Assembly: GCA_963787005.1 (NCBI GenBank)
Contig: CAWBBX010000091.1
Span: forward strand, 32,196 to 96,195
Length of the DNA: 64,000 nucleotides
Reading direction: 5' to 3'
Origin: FEN-1297 sp963787005
GTDB taxonomy: Bacteria; Bacteroidota; Ignavibacteria; Ignavibacteriales; Ignavibacteriaceae
Program-made: the position numbers and the translations under genes
Notes under the pieces: model-generated
The model's input: the letters and a program-made list of their open reading frames with translations, nothing else
What the model was told of the DNA's origin: nothing
The model's database searches: none
In this document: positions 26,521 through 34,505 of the stretch, one piece after another
How the letters are laid out: each line of letters opens with the position of its first letter
How positions within the stretch are numbered: position 1 is the stretch's first letter

Positions 26521-28593
26521 ATGGAAAGAAAGCCGAATAAACTCATAAAGGAAAAAAGTCCGTACCTTCTCCAGCATGCATACAATCCTGTAAACTGGCA
26601 TCCCTGGGGAGTGGAGGCATTCCAAAAGGCGGAAAAGGAAGATAAGCCGGTCTTCCTTTCTATAGGATATTCAACCTGCCATTGGTGCCATGTTATGGAA
26701 AAGGAATCTTTTGAGGATGAAGAAATCGCCGGCTTGATGAACGACGCGTTCGTGTCGATTAAAGTCGATCGCGAAGAGCGTCCGGATATAGACGGGATAT
26801 ACATGACCGTCTGCCAGATGCTTACCGGCGGCGGCGGATGGCCGCTTACGATAATAATGACTCCCGATAAAAAACCTTTCTTCGCAGGGACTTATTTTCC
26901 CAAGGAAGGCAGGTTTAGAAGAACCGGACTGAAAGAGCTTATCCCCCGGATAAAAGAAATGTGGGATGATAAAAGGGAAGAGGTGGTTAAATCATCCGGC
27001 GAAATTCTGTCGGTTTTAAAATCAACGACGGAGGGAGGCGACCTGGACGGGATTCCCAAAAGCGTTCTGGATACGGCGTTCGAACAGCTCTTCCAGAGAT
27101 TTGATAAAACCTATGCCGGCTTCGGAAGCGCGCCTAAGTTTCCCACTCCGCACAATTTAATTTTTCTTCTTCGCTATTGGAGCAGAACGGGCGATGAAAA
27201 CGCTCTTGAAATGGCCGAGGTTACTTTGGAAGCTATGAGAAGCGGCGGTATTTACGATCATGTGGGCTTCGGCTTTCACCGATACTCAACCGATAGACTG
27301 TGGCTGGTTCCGCATTTTGAGAAGATGCTTTACGATCAAGCGCTGCTGGCGGCTGCTTATACCGAGGCGCACCAGGCAACAAAGAAAAATGTATTTAAGA
27401 GAATCGCTGAGGAAATATTAACCTACGTTATGCGCGATATGACGGCTCCCGAAGGAGGCTTTTATTCGGCGGAGGATGCCGACAGCGAAGGAGAGGAGGG
27501 ACGATTTTATTTATGGACCGAATCCGAATTGAGGGATATCCTCGAGGAACGGGAAGCAGAAATATTTATAAAAGCGTACGGTGTAAAGGCCGGCGGCAAC
27601 TGGATTGATCAAGTTCACGGAGGTAGCAATGCAACTAACATTCTTCACTCCACCGGCAAGTACGGTGATCTGTCAAAATCTCTGGGAGAAAGTGAAGAAG
27701 TAATATCCCGCTCGTTGGAAACTTCTCTTCACAAACTATTTGAAATTAGAGAAAACAGGGAACATCCGCACAAGGATGATAAGATACTGACCGATTGGAA
27801 CGGACTGATGATATCGGCCTTCGCTAAAGCCGCGCAGGTGTTTAACGAAAAAACTTATTTAAATGCCGCGGAAAAGGCGGCGGAATTTATTTTGAATAAA
27901 ATGCGGGATGGAGGTGGAAGACTTCTTCACCGCTACCGCGACAGCGACGCAGGTTTAACCGCCGGTGCCGATGATTATGCCTTCTTCATTGCCGCACTGC
28001 TCGATATTTATGAGACATGCTTTGACCTGAATTATTTGAAGACGGCCTTGGATCTGCAGAAGGATTTTACCGAGCATTATTTTGATAATAAAAACGGCGG
28101 TTTCTTTTTTACTCCCGACGACGGCGAAGAACTGTTGATCCGAAGCAAGGAATTTTACGACGGCGCGGTTCCGTCCGGTAATTCGGTAGCCCTGTTGAAC
28201 TTGATAAGACTTTCCAGGCTTACCGGAGATTCGAACTTCGAGCATGCTGCATGGGAAATTACCAAGGCTCTTCCTCATAATTTTATATCGGCTCCCTCGG
28301 CTTTTACACAGGCGCTCGTCGGTCTCGATTTTGCGTTCGGCCCGTCTTCGGAGATCGTCTTGGCCGGCAAAGATACAGAGGAAATGCTTCAGATTGTAAA
28401 TAAATATTTTATCCCCAGAAAAGTTATGATTGTTCATTCCGGAGAAAATGAAGACCTAAAGAATATTTCCCCTTACGCGTTTGAGCAGAAACCGGTTAAC
28501 GGCAAGACCGCCGCGTATGTATGCCGGAACTTTGTCTGCAATATGCCTTTGTTTGAGCCGGATGAGCTTAAAAAACTTTTGGAAAGCCTTTAA
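26521..28593 (+). CDS. DUF255 thioredoxin-fold protein (YyaL/SPATA20 family)
   Basis: A 690-residue cytoplasmic protein. Residues about 1-165 form the thioredoxin-like DUF255 domain with Cys53-His-Trp-Cys56 and strong family segments: LIKEKSPYLLQHAYNPVNW, KPVFLSIGYSTCHWCHVME, and KVDREERPDID. The remainder is an (alpha/alpha)6 barrel related to N-acylglucosamine 2-epimerases and glycoside hydrolases, with GGIYDHVGFGFHRYSTD, PHFEKMLYDQA and FYSAEDADSEGEEG. The biochemical role of the family is not settled. The length matches. It stands 174 bases upstream of the sigma-FecR-like fusion gene on the same strand. Confidence 0.93.
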   Translation: MERKPNKLIKEKSPYLLQHAYNPVNWHPWGVEAFQKAEKEDKPVFLSIGYSTCHWCHVMEKESFEDEEIAGLMNDAFVSIKVDREERPDIDGIYMTVCQMLTGGGGWPLTIIMTPDKKPFFAGTYFPKEGRFRRTGLKELIPRIKEMWDDKREEVVKSSGEILSVLKSTTEGGDLDGIPKSVLDTAFEQLFQRFDKTYAGFGSAPKFPTPHNLIFLLRYWSRTGDENALEMAEVTLEAMRSGGIYDHVGFGFHRYSTDRLWLVPHFEKMLYDQALLAAAYTEAHQATKKNVFKRIAEEILTYVMRDMTAPEGGFYSAEDADSEGEEGRFYLWTESELRDILEEREAEIFIKAYGVKAGGNWIDQVHGGSNATNILHSTGKYGDLSKSLGESEEVISRSLETSLHKLFEIRENREHPHKDDKILTDWNGLMISAFAKAAQVFNEKTYLNAAEKAAEFILNKMRDGGGRLLHRYRDSDAGLTAGADDYAFFIAALLDIYETCFDLNYLKTALDLQKDFTEHYFDNKNGGFFFTPDDGEELLIRSKEFYDGAVPSGNSVALLNLIRLSRLTGDSNFEHAAWEITKALPHNFISAPSAFTQALVGLDFAFGPSSEIVLAGKDTEEMLQIVNKYFIPRKVMIVHSGENEDLKNISPYAFEQKPVNGKTAAYVCRNFVCNMPLFEPDELKKLLESL

Positions 28594-28767
28594 TTTCATC
28601 GTGCTTTCTAAATACGGTAGAATTAGTCAAGTTTGAGTAACACTTCGTATCGAATCTTTATAGAATGTTTCATCCGCAAATTGTAAATTTGGGATAAGTC
28701 TTAACGGGTAGCGTAAATTTATATGATTTTCGATGCTCCGGAATTGTAGAATAAGTTTGGAGTAAAA

Positions 28768-30405
28768 CTGGAACAAGATAACAAACTTATCCGGTCGCTT
28801 GTTCAAAATGCCAAGGCGGGGAATAACGTCTCGTTCGAGCAGCTATATCAGATGAACGTGGGACGAATATATGCCCTTTGCCTGCGCCTTACCGCGGATC
28901 CTTTACTATCTCAAAATCTCACGGTAGATGTTTTCCTCAGCGCCTGGAAGCAGTTCGGCTTGATGCGCAACGACGTGACCTTTACATCATGGCTTGTTGG
29001 AATTGCCGTTTACAACGTTCTCGAAGAGTTGCGTACTCACAGTTTGAGCGAAAGACTTGAAGGTAAAAAAGGAAAAGAGGGGAAAGCTTTCCCCAAAGAC
29101 AAATCAAAGACCTTGATAGAAAACCGTATGGAGTCTATGATACTGGCTCTATCGGAGCAGGAGCGGATTGCCTTCGTACTCCATGAGCTGGAAAACTATT
29201 CCGAAGCGGAGACCGCGGAGCTGTTGGGGATTTCAACTCCGGAGGGGCATTCTCTCCTTGCAAAAGCGGCAAAATTTCTCAGCTCTGCCGACGGTTTTAT
29301 CGGGGCTCTTAAACAGTCGATGGAGGAGCGCATCAAGATGCTTCCTCTAAAGATCGATCCTCCCGCCGACCTTTGGGAAGAGATATTTCAATTTATCAAT
29401 TCTCTAAAATCCGAAGCTGTCCAAAAAGAAGAGGAGCAAAGGGAAGCCGAGGAAGCTGCTGCTGCTGAGGCGTTAAAGGAATCAAAAGAGGAAAAGCGTT
29501 TCCGGAAGCTTAAAGAAAAAGAGGAGCGGGAGGGAAAAAAACAGCAGCAAAATAAGGAAAAGAAAAAGCAAAAGGGCACTCTTTCCAAGATTCAAAAGAG
29601 GTATCTGAAATTAGCTTTCAGATCTATTGCCGTTATTATTTTTCTCACTGCGGTATACTTTATAGCTTTCAGAAGCGGTACCGGCTGGAAAGTTACCAAT
29701 GCAGGCGGCGTAAGCACATTAGGCTCCAAGCTTATCTCGGGAACGGCGGATCTATATGAGGATGAAGTGCTTAGCACCGGTGAATCGTCCGAGGCTACTA
29801 TTTTTATTCCCGATATCGGAAGAATATTTGTTAAGCCCCGCACCCAGATTACGCGGCCGGGAGGGAAGTACATGCTTAAACTACAGAGAGGAACTATTTA
29901 CGCTATAAAAAAAAATGCGACCGTTTTTCTGCATATTGAAATCCCCGGCGGCGAAGTCTCCGATTATTTCCTCGGCGGTTCTTATACTCTATCTGTAGAT
30001 GACCAGGGTATTTCACATCTCTTTGAGGGTGACGGCTGGGATCTGGTAACCTCCTACGGCGGTGAATCGCTGGTTCCGCCCAATTATCACTGCGAAGTAA
30101 GGCCGGGCATCGCACCCGGAATTCCGTACTCGAAAGACGCTTCCGAAAAACTAAAGCAGGCCGCTTTTCAGCTTAGCTTTGAGCGGGACGACAATACTCT
30201 TCTCCCTACCATTTTGGATGAGGCAAAAAAACACGATGCCGTTACACTTTGGAATCTCATAAAAAGAAGTTCCAAGGAAAAACGCGGCAGTATATTTGAT
30301 AAGCTGAACGACATGATAGCTGCTCCCCAGGGTGTATCGAGGGAAGGGGTAATCAAGCTCGATAAAAATATGATGCAGAAGTGGCTTGCCGTAATGGGAG
30401 AGTAA
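28768..30405 (+). CDS. sigma-70-like factor fused to a membrane segment and FecR-like domain
   Basis: From 28768 the protein has about 545 residues. Residues about 3-90 resemble sigma region 2 (LIRSLVQNAKAGNNVSFEQL, then YALCLRLTADPLLSQN). Residues about 125-170 resemble region 4 (LSEQERIAFVLHELENYSEA, then ETAELLGIS). A highly charged Glu/Lys helix follows (about 215-275), then one transmembrane helix (about 279-302). Last is a FecR-like domain (GTADLYEDEVLSTGESSEAT, IFVKPRTQI, LKLQRGTIYAI). An ATG at 28852 is in frame but would cut away half of region 2. A CTG at 28768 with GGAG five bases upstream fits better; the frame opens after a TAG at 28747. Sigma and FecR parts are normally separate proteins, so this fusion is unusual. 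Confidence 0.78.
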   Translation: MEQDNKLIRSLVQNAKAGNNVSFEQLYQMNVGRIYALCLRLTADPLLSQNLTVDVFLSAWKQFGLMRNDVTFTSWLVGIAVYNVLEELRTHSLSERLEGKKGKEGKAFPKDKSKTLIENRMESMILALSEQERIAFVLHELENYSEAETAELLGISTPEGHSLLAKAAKFLSSADGFIGALKQSMEERIKMLPLKIDPPADLWEEIFQFINSLKSEAVQKEEEQREAEEAAAAEALKESKEEKRFRKLKEKEEREGKKQQQNKEKKKQKGTLSKIQKRYLKLAFRSIAVIIFLTAVYFIAFRSGTGWKVTNAGGVSTLGSKLISGTADLYEDEVLSTGESSEATIFIPDIGRIFVKPRTQITRPGGKYMLKLQRGTIYAIKKNATVFLHIEIPGGEVSDYFLGGSYTLSVDDQGISHLFEGDGWDLVTSYGGESLVPPNYHCEVRPGIAPGIPYSKDASEKLKQAAFQLSFERDDNTLLPTILDEAKKHDAVTLWNLIKRSSKEKRGSIFDKLNDMIAAPQGVSREGVIKLDKNMMQKWLAVMGE

Positions 30406-30450
30406 AATTTTATACGGTCTAACCTTTGTGGGTTTTAAAAATAAAAAAGA

Positions 30451-30574
30451 GACCGTCCTAAAAGTCATATGTCATTCTGAACGAAACAAAGTGAAGTGAA
30501 GAATCTCAAGATTATTGAAAGATTCTTCGGTCGTTTCACTTCCCCGGAATGACACGGCATATTTTAAGACGGTC
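30451..30574. repeat. nested inverted-repeat element, possibly a bidirectional terminator
   Basis: GACCGTC (30451-30457) is inverted at 30568-30574, with CTAAAA/TTTTAA beside it. Nested inside is a TGTCATTCTGA...GAATGACA element (30466-30555) with inverted GAAGAATCT/AGATTCTTC, related to 14527-14620. It fills the convergent gap between the sigma fusion and lpd; T residues on both sides suit termination. Confidence 0.78.
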
Positions 30575-30601
30575 CCTTTGTAATAATTACTTTAGCCTTT
30601 G

Positions 30602-32017
30602 TTATTTCCTCTTCGGCTTATACATATGCGTGCTCTGCCCGAAGAATACTTCCGCCGCTTCCATTACCGTCTCCGATAATGTCGGATGAGGATGTATAGT
30701 AAGCTTCAGATCGGTTACGTTCGCACCCATTTCAATAGCAAGAACACCTTCCGCTATTAACTCGCCGGCGCCCGTACCGCAGATTCCCACTCCCAGTATT
30801 CTCTCCGTATCGGGATCGAGTATAATTTTAGTAACTCCGTCGCTTCTATCCAGTGTAGTAGCCCTTCCAGAAGCTCCCCAGGGGAACTTCGCGACTTCGT
30901 AATTTACACCTTTAGCTTTAGCCTGATTTTCAGTTAATCCCGCCCATGCTATTTCCGGATCGGTAAAGACAACCGCGGGGATTGCAAGAGGCTCGAATGC
31001 TACTTTGTGTCCGGCAATGGCCTCAACAGCTACCCGTCCTTCGTGCGATGCTTTATGCGCAAGCATCGGTTCGCCGACTATATCTCCTATCGCGTAAATG
31101 TTAGGATCTTCGGTTTGAAGTTTTTCATCTACAATGATCCAGCCGCGCTCGTTAGTACTGACATTCGTATTCTCCAGGCCGAGTCCTTTAGTCTCGGGTC
31201 TTCTGCCTATAGACATAAGTACATAATCGTATGTCTGCTCAATTACCTTTCCTTCGGTATCCTGTATCTTAACGCTGATACCGTTTTTTACTTCCTTCAG
31301 CTCAACAACTTTTGAGTTAAGCATTACCCTGTCGAATTTCTTTTCAATTCTTTTTGCCAGATAAGATACTAAGTCTCTGTCGGCTCCCGGGAGTAGTCCG
31401 GGCGTCATTTCAACGACAGAAACTTTTGTACCGAGCGCGTTGTAAACCGAACCGAGCTCAAGCCCGATATAACCGCCGCCTATAACCAAAAGGCTTCTCG
31501 GTATCTCCGGAAGATCGAGAGCAGTGGTTGAATTTAAAAGTCTCTTGCTGTTAATATTCAGAGAAGGAATTGTCGCGATGACGGAACCGGTTGCGATAAT
31601 AGCTTTGTCTATCCGTATCTCTTCCGCGCCGCCCTCGGCTTTGTCTACTTTTATTGTTTTTGAGTTGATGAACTTCGCTGTGCCCTGAATATAGCGGATC
31701 TTTCTCTGCTTAGACAATATCCCGAGTCCGCCGGTAAGCTTGCCCACAACGGATTCTTTCCATGTGCGGAGCTTGTCCAGATCGATTTTGGGTTTTGCGA
31801 ATTCAATTCCCCAGTTAGCCGCTTCTTCGGTTTCGTTTATCAGCTTCGCAACGTGAAGAAGTGCCTTGGAAGGAATACAGCCGCGGTAGAGGCACACGCC
31901 GCCGGGATTTTTTTCTTTATCTATTAATGTAACGTCCATACCTAAATCGGCTGCAAAGAACGCGGCCGCGTATCCGCCCGGTCCGCCTCCGATTACCGTT
32001 AATTTTGTAGTAGCCAT
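30602..32017 (-). CDS. lpdA: dihydrolipoyl dehydrogenase (E3)
   Basis: A 471-residue flavoprotein that reoxidises dihydrolipoamide with NAD+ for the pyruvate dehydrogenase complex. The FAD fold is TVIGGGPGGYAAAFFAADLG. The redox disulfide is Cys42/Cys47 in GGVCLYRGCIPSKALL. The NAD fold is LLVIGGGYIGLELGSVYNALG. The catalytic His-Glu lies in TIHPHPTLSETVMEAAEVFF near the C-terminus. It follows aceE and aceF on the same strand but is separated from aceF by the four-helix-bundle cassette, so its expression may depend on read-through or on its own promoter. Confidence 0.96.
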   Translation of the reverse strand: MATTKLTVIGGGPGGYAAAFFAADLGMDVTLIDKEKNPGGVCLYRGCIPSKALLHVAKLINETEEAANWGIEFAKPKIDLDKLRTWKESVVGKLTGGLGILSKQRKIRYIQGTAKFINSKTIKVDKAEGGAEEIRIDKAIIATGSVIATIPSLNINSKRLLNSTTALDLPEIPRSLLVIGGGYIGLELGSVYNALGTKVSVVEMTPGLLPGADRDLVSYLAKRIEKKFDRVMLNSKVVELKEVKNGISVKIQDTEGKVIEQTYDYVLMSIGRRPETKGLGLENTNVSTNERGWIIVDEKLQTEDPNIYAIGDIVGEPMLAHKASHEGRVAVEAIAGHKVAFEPLAIPAVVFTDPEIAWAGLTENQAKAKGVNYEVAKFPWGASGRATTLDRSDGVTKIILDPDTERILGVGICGTGAGELIAEGVLAIEMGANVTDLKLTIHPHPTLSETVMEAAEVFFGQSTHMYKPKRK

Positions 32018-32070
32018 TTAGTAATTACCATTTGAATAATTATTATGAGAATCTCTTTATTTAATCTTAT

Positions 32071-32185
32071 TTCTTGATCTTACTCTTAATCTTACTCTTA
32101 CTCTTACTCTTAATCTTAATCTTACTCTTACTCTTACTCCTTTTTTTAAGTTAGGTCCTTCCGAAGATAAGGAGTAAGATTAAGG
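32071..32185. repeat. hexamer-repeat hairpin on the lpd side of the four-helix gene
   Basis: A long pyrimidine arm of TCTTGA/TCTTAC/TCTTAA units (32071-32140) is followed by a 30-base spacer and the short purine arm GGAGTAAGATTAAGG (32171-32185), which pairs with the end of the long arm. It is the mirror image of 32651-32743. Confidence 0.9.
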
Positions 32186-32208
32186 TGTATTAGTGATTCT
32201 AATTTTTA

Positions 32209-32601
32209 TTAATTCTCCGAATAGTCCTCGGGGGAATCGTATACTCTATCAGAATTACTTTTGATCAAGCCTATAAGCATTGATACAATTTCAATCAACA
32301 TTTCTTTGCCCTTTGTTATATCGTTGCTTTCTACCTTTTTTCGTCGTACAAGCACATCCAAGCATGCAGAACATTCTAGAGCCGAACCTCTCGATATATC
32401 GAAAAATCGGCACTTATCTTTTGAAGTATATTTACCATTTACCTCGGCAATGTTTAACGGTATTGACGTCGATGCTCTATCAAGCTGTTCACACGCACTA
32501 ATTTTTTTGTCAATCATTAGAAGCAGATCACCTGTCCATTCCACAAAGTCCAGAGCAAGCTGATATACTTTCAATTTCTCATGATCAAACATTCTTTCCA
32601 T
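32209..32601 (-). CDS. four-helix-bundle protein (23S rRNA intervening-sequence / S23 family)
   Basis: About 130 residues. The segments DHEKLKVYQLALDFVEWTGD, QLDRASTSIPLNIAEVNGK and CRFFDISRGSALECSACLDVL match the S23/IVP four-helix-bundle family, first seen in insertions in 23S rRNA and related in fold to the Avd protein of diversity-generating retroelements. I chose ATG 32601, three bases after GAGGGTG; a GTG at 32607 and an ATG at 32592 are alternatives. The gene lies between aceF and lpd and is bracketed by mirrored hexamer hairpins at 32071-32185 and 32651-32743, so it looks like an inserted cassette. The family has no established molecular function; nucleic-acid binding is suspected. 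Confidence 0.9.
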   Translation of the reverse strand: MERMFDHEKLKVYQLALDFVEWTGDLLLMIDKKISACEQLDRASTSIPLNIAEVNGKYTSKDKCRFFDISRGSALECSACLDVLVRRKKVESNDITKGKEMLIEIVSMLIGLIKSNSDRVYDSPEDYSEN

Positions 32602-32650
32602 TTTCACCCTCTTTTTAGTACATCTTCAATCTTTTTTATTCTTACCATTT

Positions 32651-32743
32651 ATCTTAATCTTACTCTTTATTCCAGCTAAACTTGGAGGACAGAGAGAGTG
32701 AGATTAAGAGTAAGATCAAGAGTAAGATCAAGAGTAAGAGCAG
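32651..32743. repeat. hexamer-repeat hairpin on the aceF side of the four-helix gene
   Basis: Short pyrimidine arm ATCTTAATCTTACTCTT (32651-32667), a 27-base spacer, then a long purine arm of GATTAA/GAGTAA/GATCAA units (32695-32743). Its long arm is complementary to the long arm at 32071-32140, so the whole cassette forms a nested inverted repeat. It starts only 10 bases after the aceF stop. Confidence 0.9.
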
Positions 32744-32752
32744 AACTTTATG

Positions 32753-34429
32753 CTAGCCTTCGATCAAAATTTTCAGAGGCTGTTCTAAAGCTTCGCAGAC
32801 CCATCTGAGGAATCTCGCCGCGTCGGCGCCGTCTATAATTCTGTGATCGTAAGAAAGCGACAGCGGAAGCATTAACCTGGGTTCGAAGTTTCCGTTATTA
32901 TATACCGGCTCGAAACTGCCTCTCGATACTCCAAGGATTGCAACTTCCGGTGAATTTACAATCGGAGTAAAAGAAGTTCCGCCTATGCCGCCGAGGTTGG
33001 TTATCGTAAAACATCCGCCCTGGAGTTCATCCAGACTGATTTTTCTGATCCTCGCTTTTTCTGCCACGCTGTTTAGCTCGACGGAAAGTTCGATAATATT
33101 TTTCTTGTCCGCGTTTTTAATTACAGGGACAATAAGTCCGTGCTCGGTATCCACCGCGACCCCGACATGGTAGAACTGCTTGTAGATGATCTCCTTCTTC
33201 TCCATATCTATGCTGGTATTAAATTGCGGGAATACCTTCAGTGCCGAAGCGATGATCTTCAGAAGGATAGAGGTTACGGTAAGCTTTCCGCCCGCTTTTT
33301 CTATCTTAGGGTTGTAGGACTTTCGCAGGTTTTCGAGTTCCGTTATATCTGCTTTATCGAATTGCGTAACGTGAGGTATAGAAGCCCAGGCATAACTTAG
33401 ATGAACTGCCGTTTTTGAGCGGATGTTGTTCATCGGTTTTCTCTCAACTTCACCGAACTTGGAGAAGTCGGGCAGAGATTCCTGCGTGATGCTGAGTCCC
33501 GGACCGCCGCTTCCTCTTGTCTCGTGTAATTTCTTCGAGTAAGCTTTTACGTCTTCCATGGAGATTCTTCCTCCCGGGCCAGTACCCGGAACCTGCCTGA
33601 TATCCACGCCGATCTCTCTTGCTATTCTGCGTACGGAAGGTGCGGCCGGTGCCGCGCCTTGCTGGATAGGCGGCTGATCATCGACTTCACCCGGCAAAGT
33701 TTTCTCTCTAGCTCCTGTAGCTTTCACTTCTTCGGCCGGTTCTTCACCGGTTTCTGCCGGAGCCGCTTGTGCTTTTGCGGATTCGGCCTCGGCAGAAGGT
33801 TCTTCTTCGGCTCCTTCTGAAGATTCAACTTTTAGAATTACCTGACCTACCTTCGCTTTATCGCCTTCTTTAATCAATATCTCGGTAATTTTTCCGCTAA
33901 CAGTAGAAGGAACTTCTATCGTCGCTTTGTCGGTCTCGATTTCCATCACTCCCTGGTCTTTTTCGATATTGTCTCCGGTTTTTACAAGCATGGTCAGCAC
34001 CGATGCAGAGTCGATGTTCTCTCCGAGCTCGGGAAGCTTGAATTCAATAATTTCTTTTTTCCCGACGGATTTTTTAGGTGCGGGCTTTGATGATACCGCC
34101 GCGGGCTTGGCCGCTTCCTTCTTCGCCGCTTCGGGTTTCTCTTTTGCCTTCGCTTCTTTTTGGGGTGCTTCCTTTGGAGCCTCTTTAGCGCCGCCGTCTT
34201 CCACGGTAAGAATAACCTGTCCGACTGTAACGGTATCGCCGTTCTTAACAAGAATTTCTTTTATTGTGCCGGATACTCCGGAGGGAACTTCTATGGTAGC
34301 TTTATCCGTTTCAATTTCCAGTACGCCCTGTTCTTTTTCAATCGTATCACCTGTTTTAACAAGCACGTTTATTACGGCGGCGGAGTCTATGTTTTCGCCT
34401 AATTCCGGTAACTTAAATTCTTTAGCCAT
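32753..34429 (-). CDS. aceF: pyruvate dehydrogenase E2, dihydrolipoyllysine acetyltransferase
   Basis: A 558-residue core enzyme that transfers acetyl groups to CoA. Two lipoyl domains carry the modified lysines Lys43 and Lys168, each in the sequence IETDKATIEVPS, separated by Ala/Pro/Lys-rich linkers. The E1/E3-binding domain is around residues 262-300 (PSVRRIAREIGVDIRQVPGT). The catalytic domain ends with SLSYDHRIIDGADAARFL, containing the active-site His and Asp. It follows aceE by 76 bases on the same strand, forming the complex operon; the S23-type cassette lies immediately downstream. Confidence 0.96.
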   Translation of the reverse strand: MAKEFKLPELGENIDSAAVINVLVKTGDTIEKEQGVLEIETDKATIEVPSGVSGTIKEILVKNGDTVTVGQVILTVEDGGAKEAPKEAPQKEAKAKEKPEAAKKEAAKPAAVSSKPAPKKSVGKKEIIEFKLPELGENIDSASVLTMLVKTGDNIEKDQGVMEIETDKATIEVPSTVSGKITEILIKEGDKAKVGQVILKVESSEGAEEEPSAEAESAKAQAAPAETGEEPAEEVKATGAREKTLPGEVDDQPPIQQGAAPAAPSVRRIAREIGVDIRQVPGTGPGGRISMEDVKAYSKKLHETRGSGGPGLSITQESLPDFSKFGEVERKPMNNIRSKTAVHLSYAWASIPHVTQFDKADITELENLRKSYNPKIEKAGGKLTVTSILLKIIASALKVFPQFNTSIDMEKKEIIYKQFYHVGVAVDTEHGLIVPVIKNADKKNIIELSVELNSVAEKARIRKISLDELQGGCFTITNLGGIGGTSFTPIVNSPEVAILGVSRGSFEPVYNNGNFEPRLMLPLSLSYDHRIIDGADAARFLRWVCEALEQPLKILIEG

Positions 34430-34505
34430 TTTAAAACCTTAATTTATATTTCAACTATAATTGCTGCTTAAATTGTTCACTAATTATTTTCACGCCTTTA
34501 CTGTT

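Noticed and set aside
32071..32140. Short regular repeats as a CRISPR array
   Set aside because: The units are contiguous hexamers with no unique spacers, the opposite arm is inverted, and no cas gene is nearby.
33927..34442. 171-codon plus-strand frame opposite aceF
   Set aside because: It is the mirror of the repeated lipoyl domains and Ala/Lys linkers; it has no family resemblance and aceF is certain.
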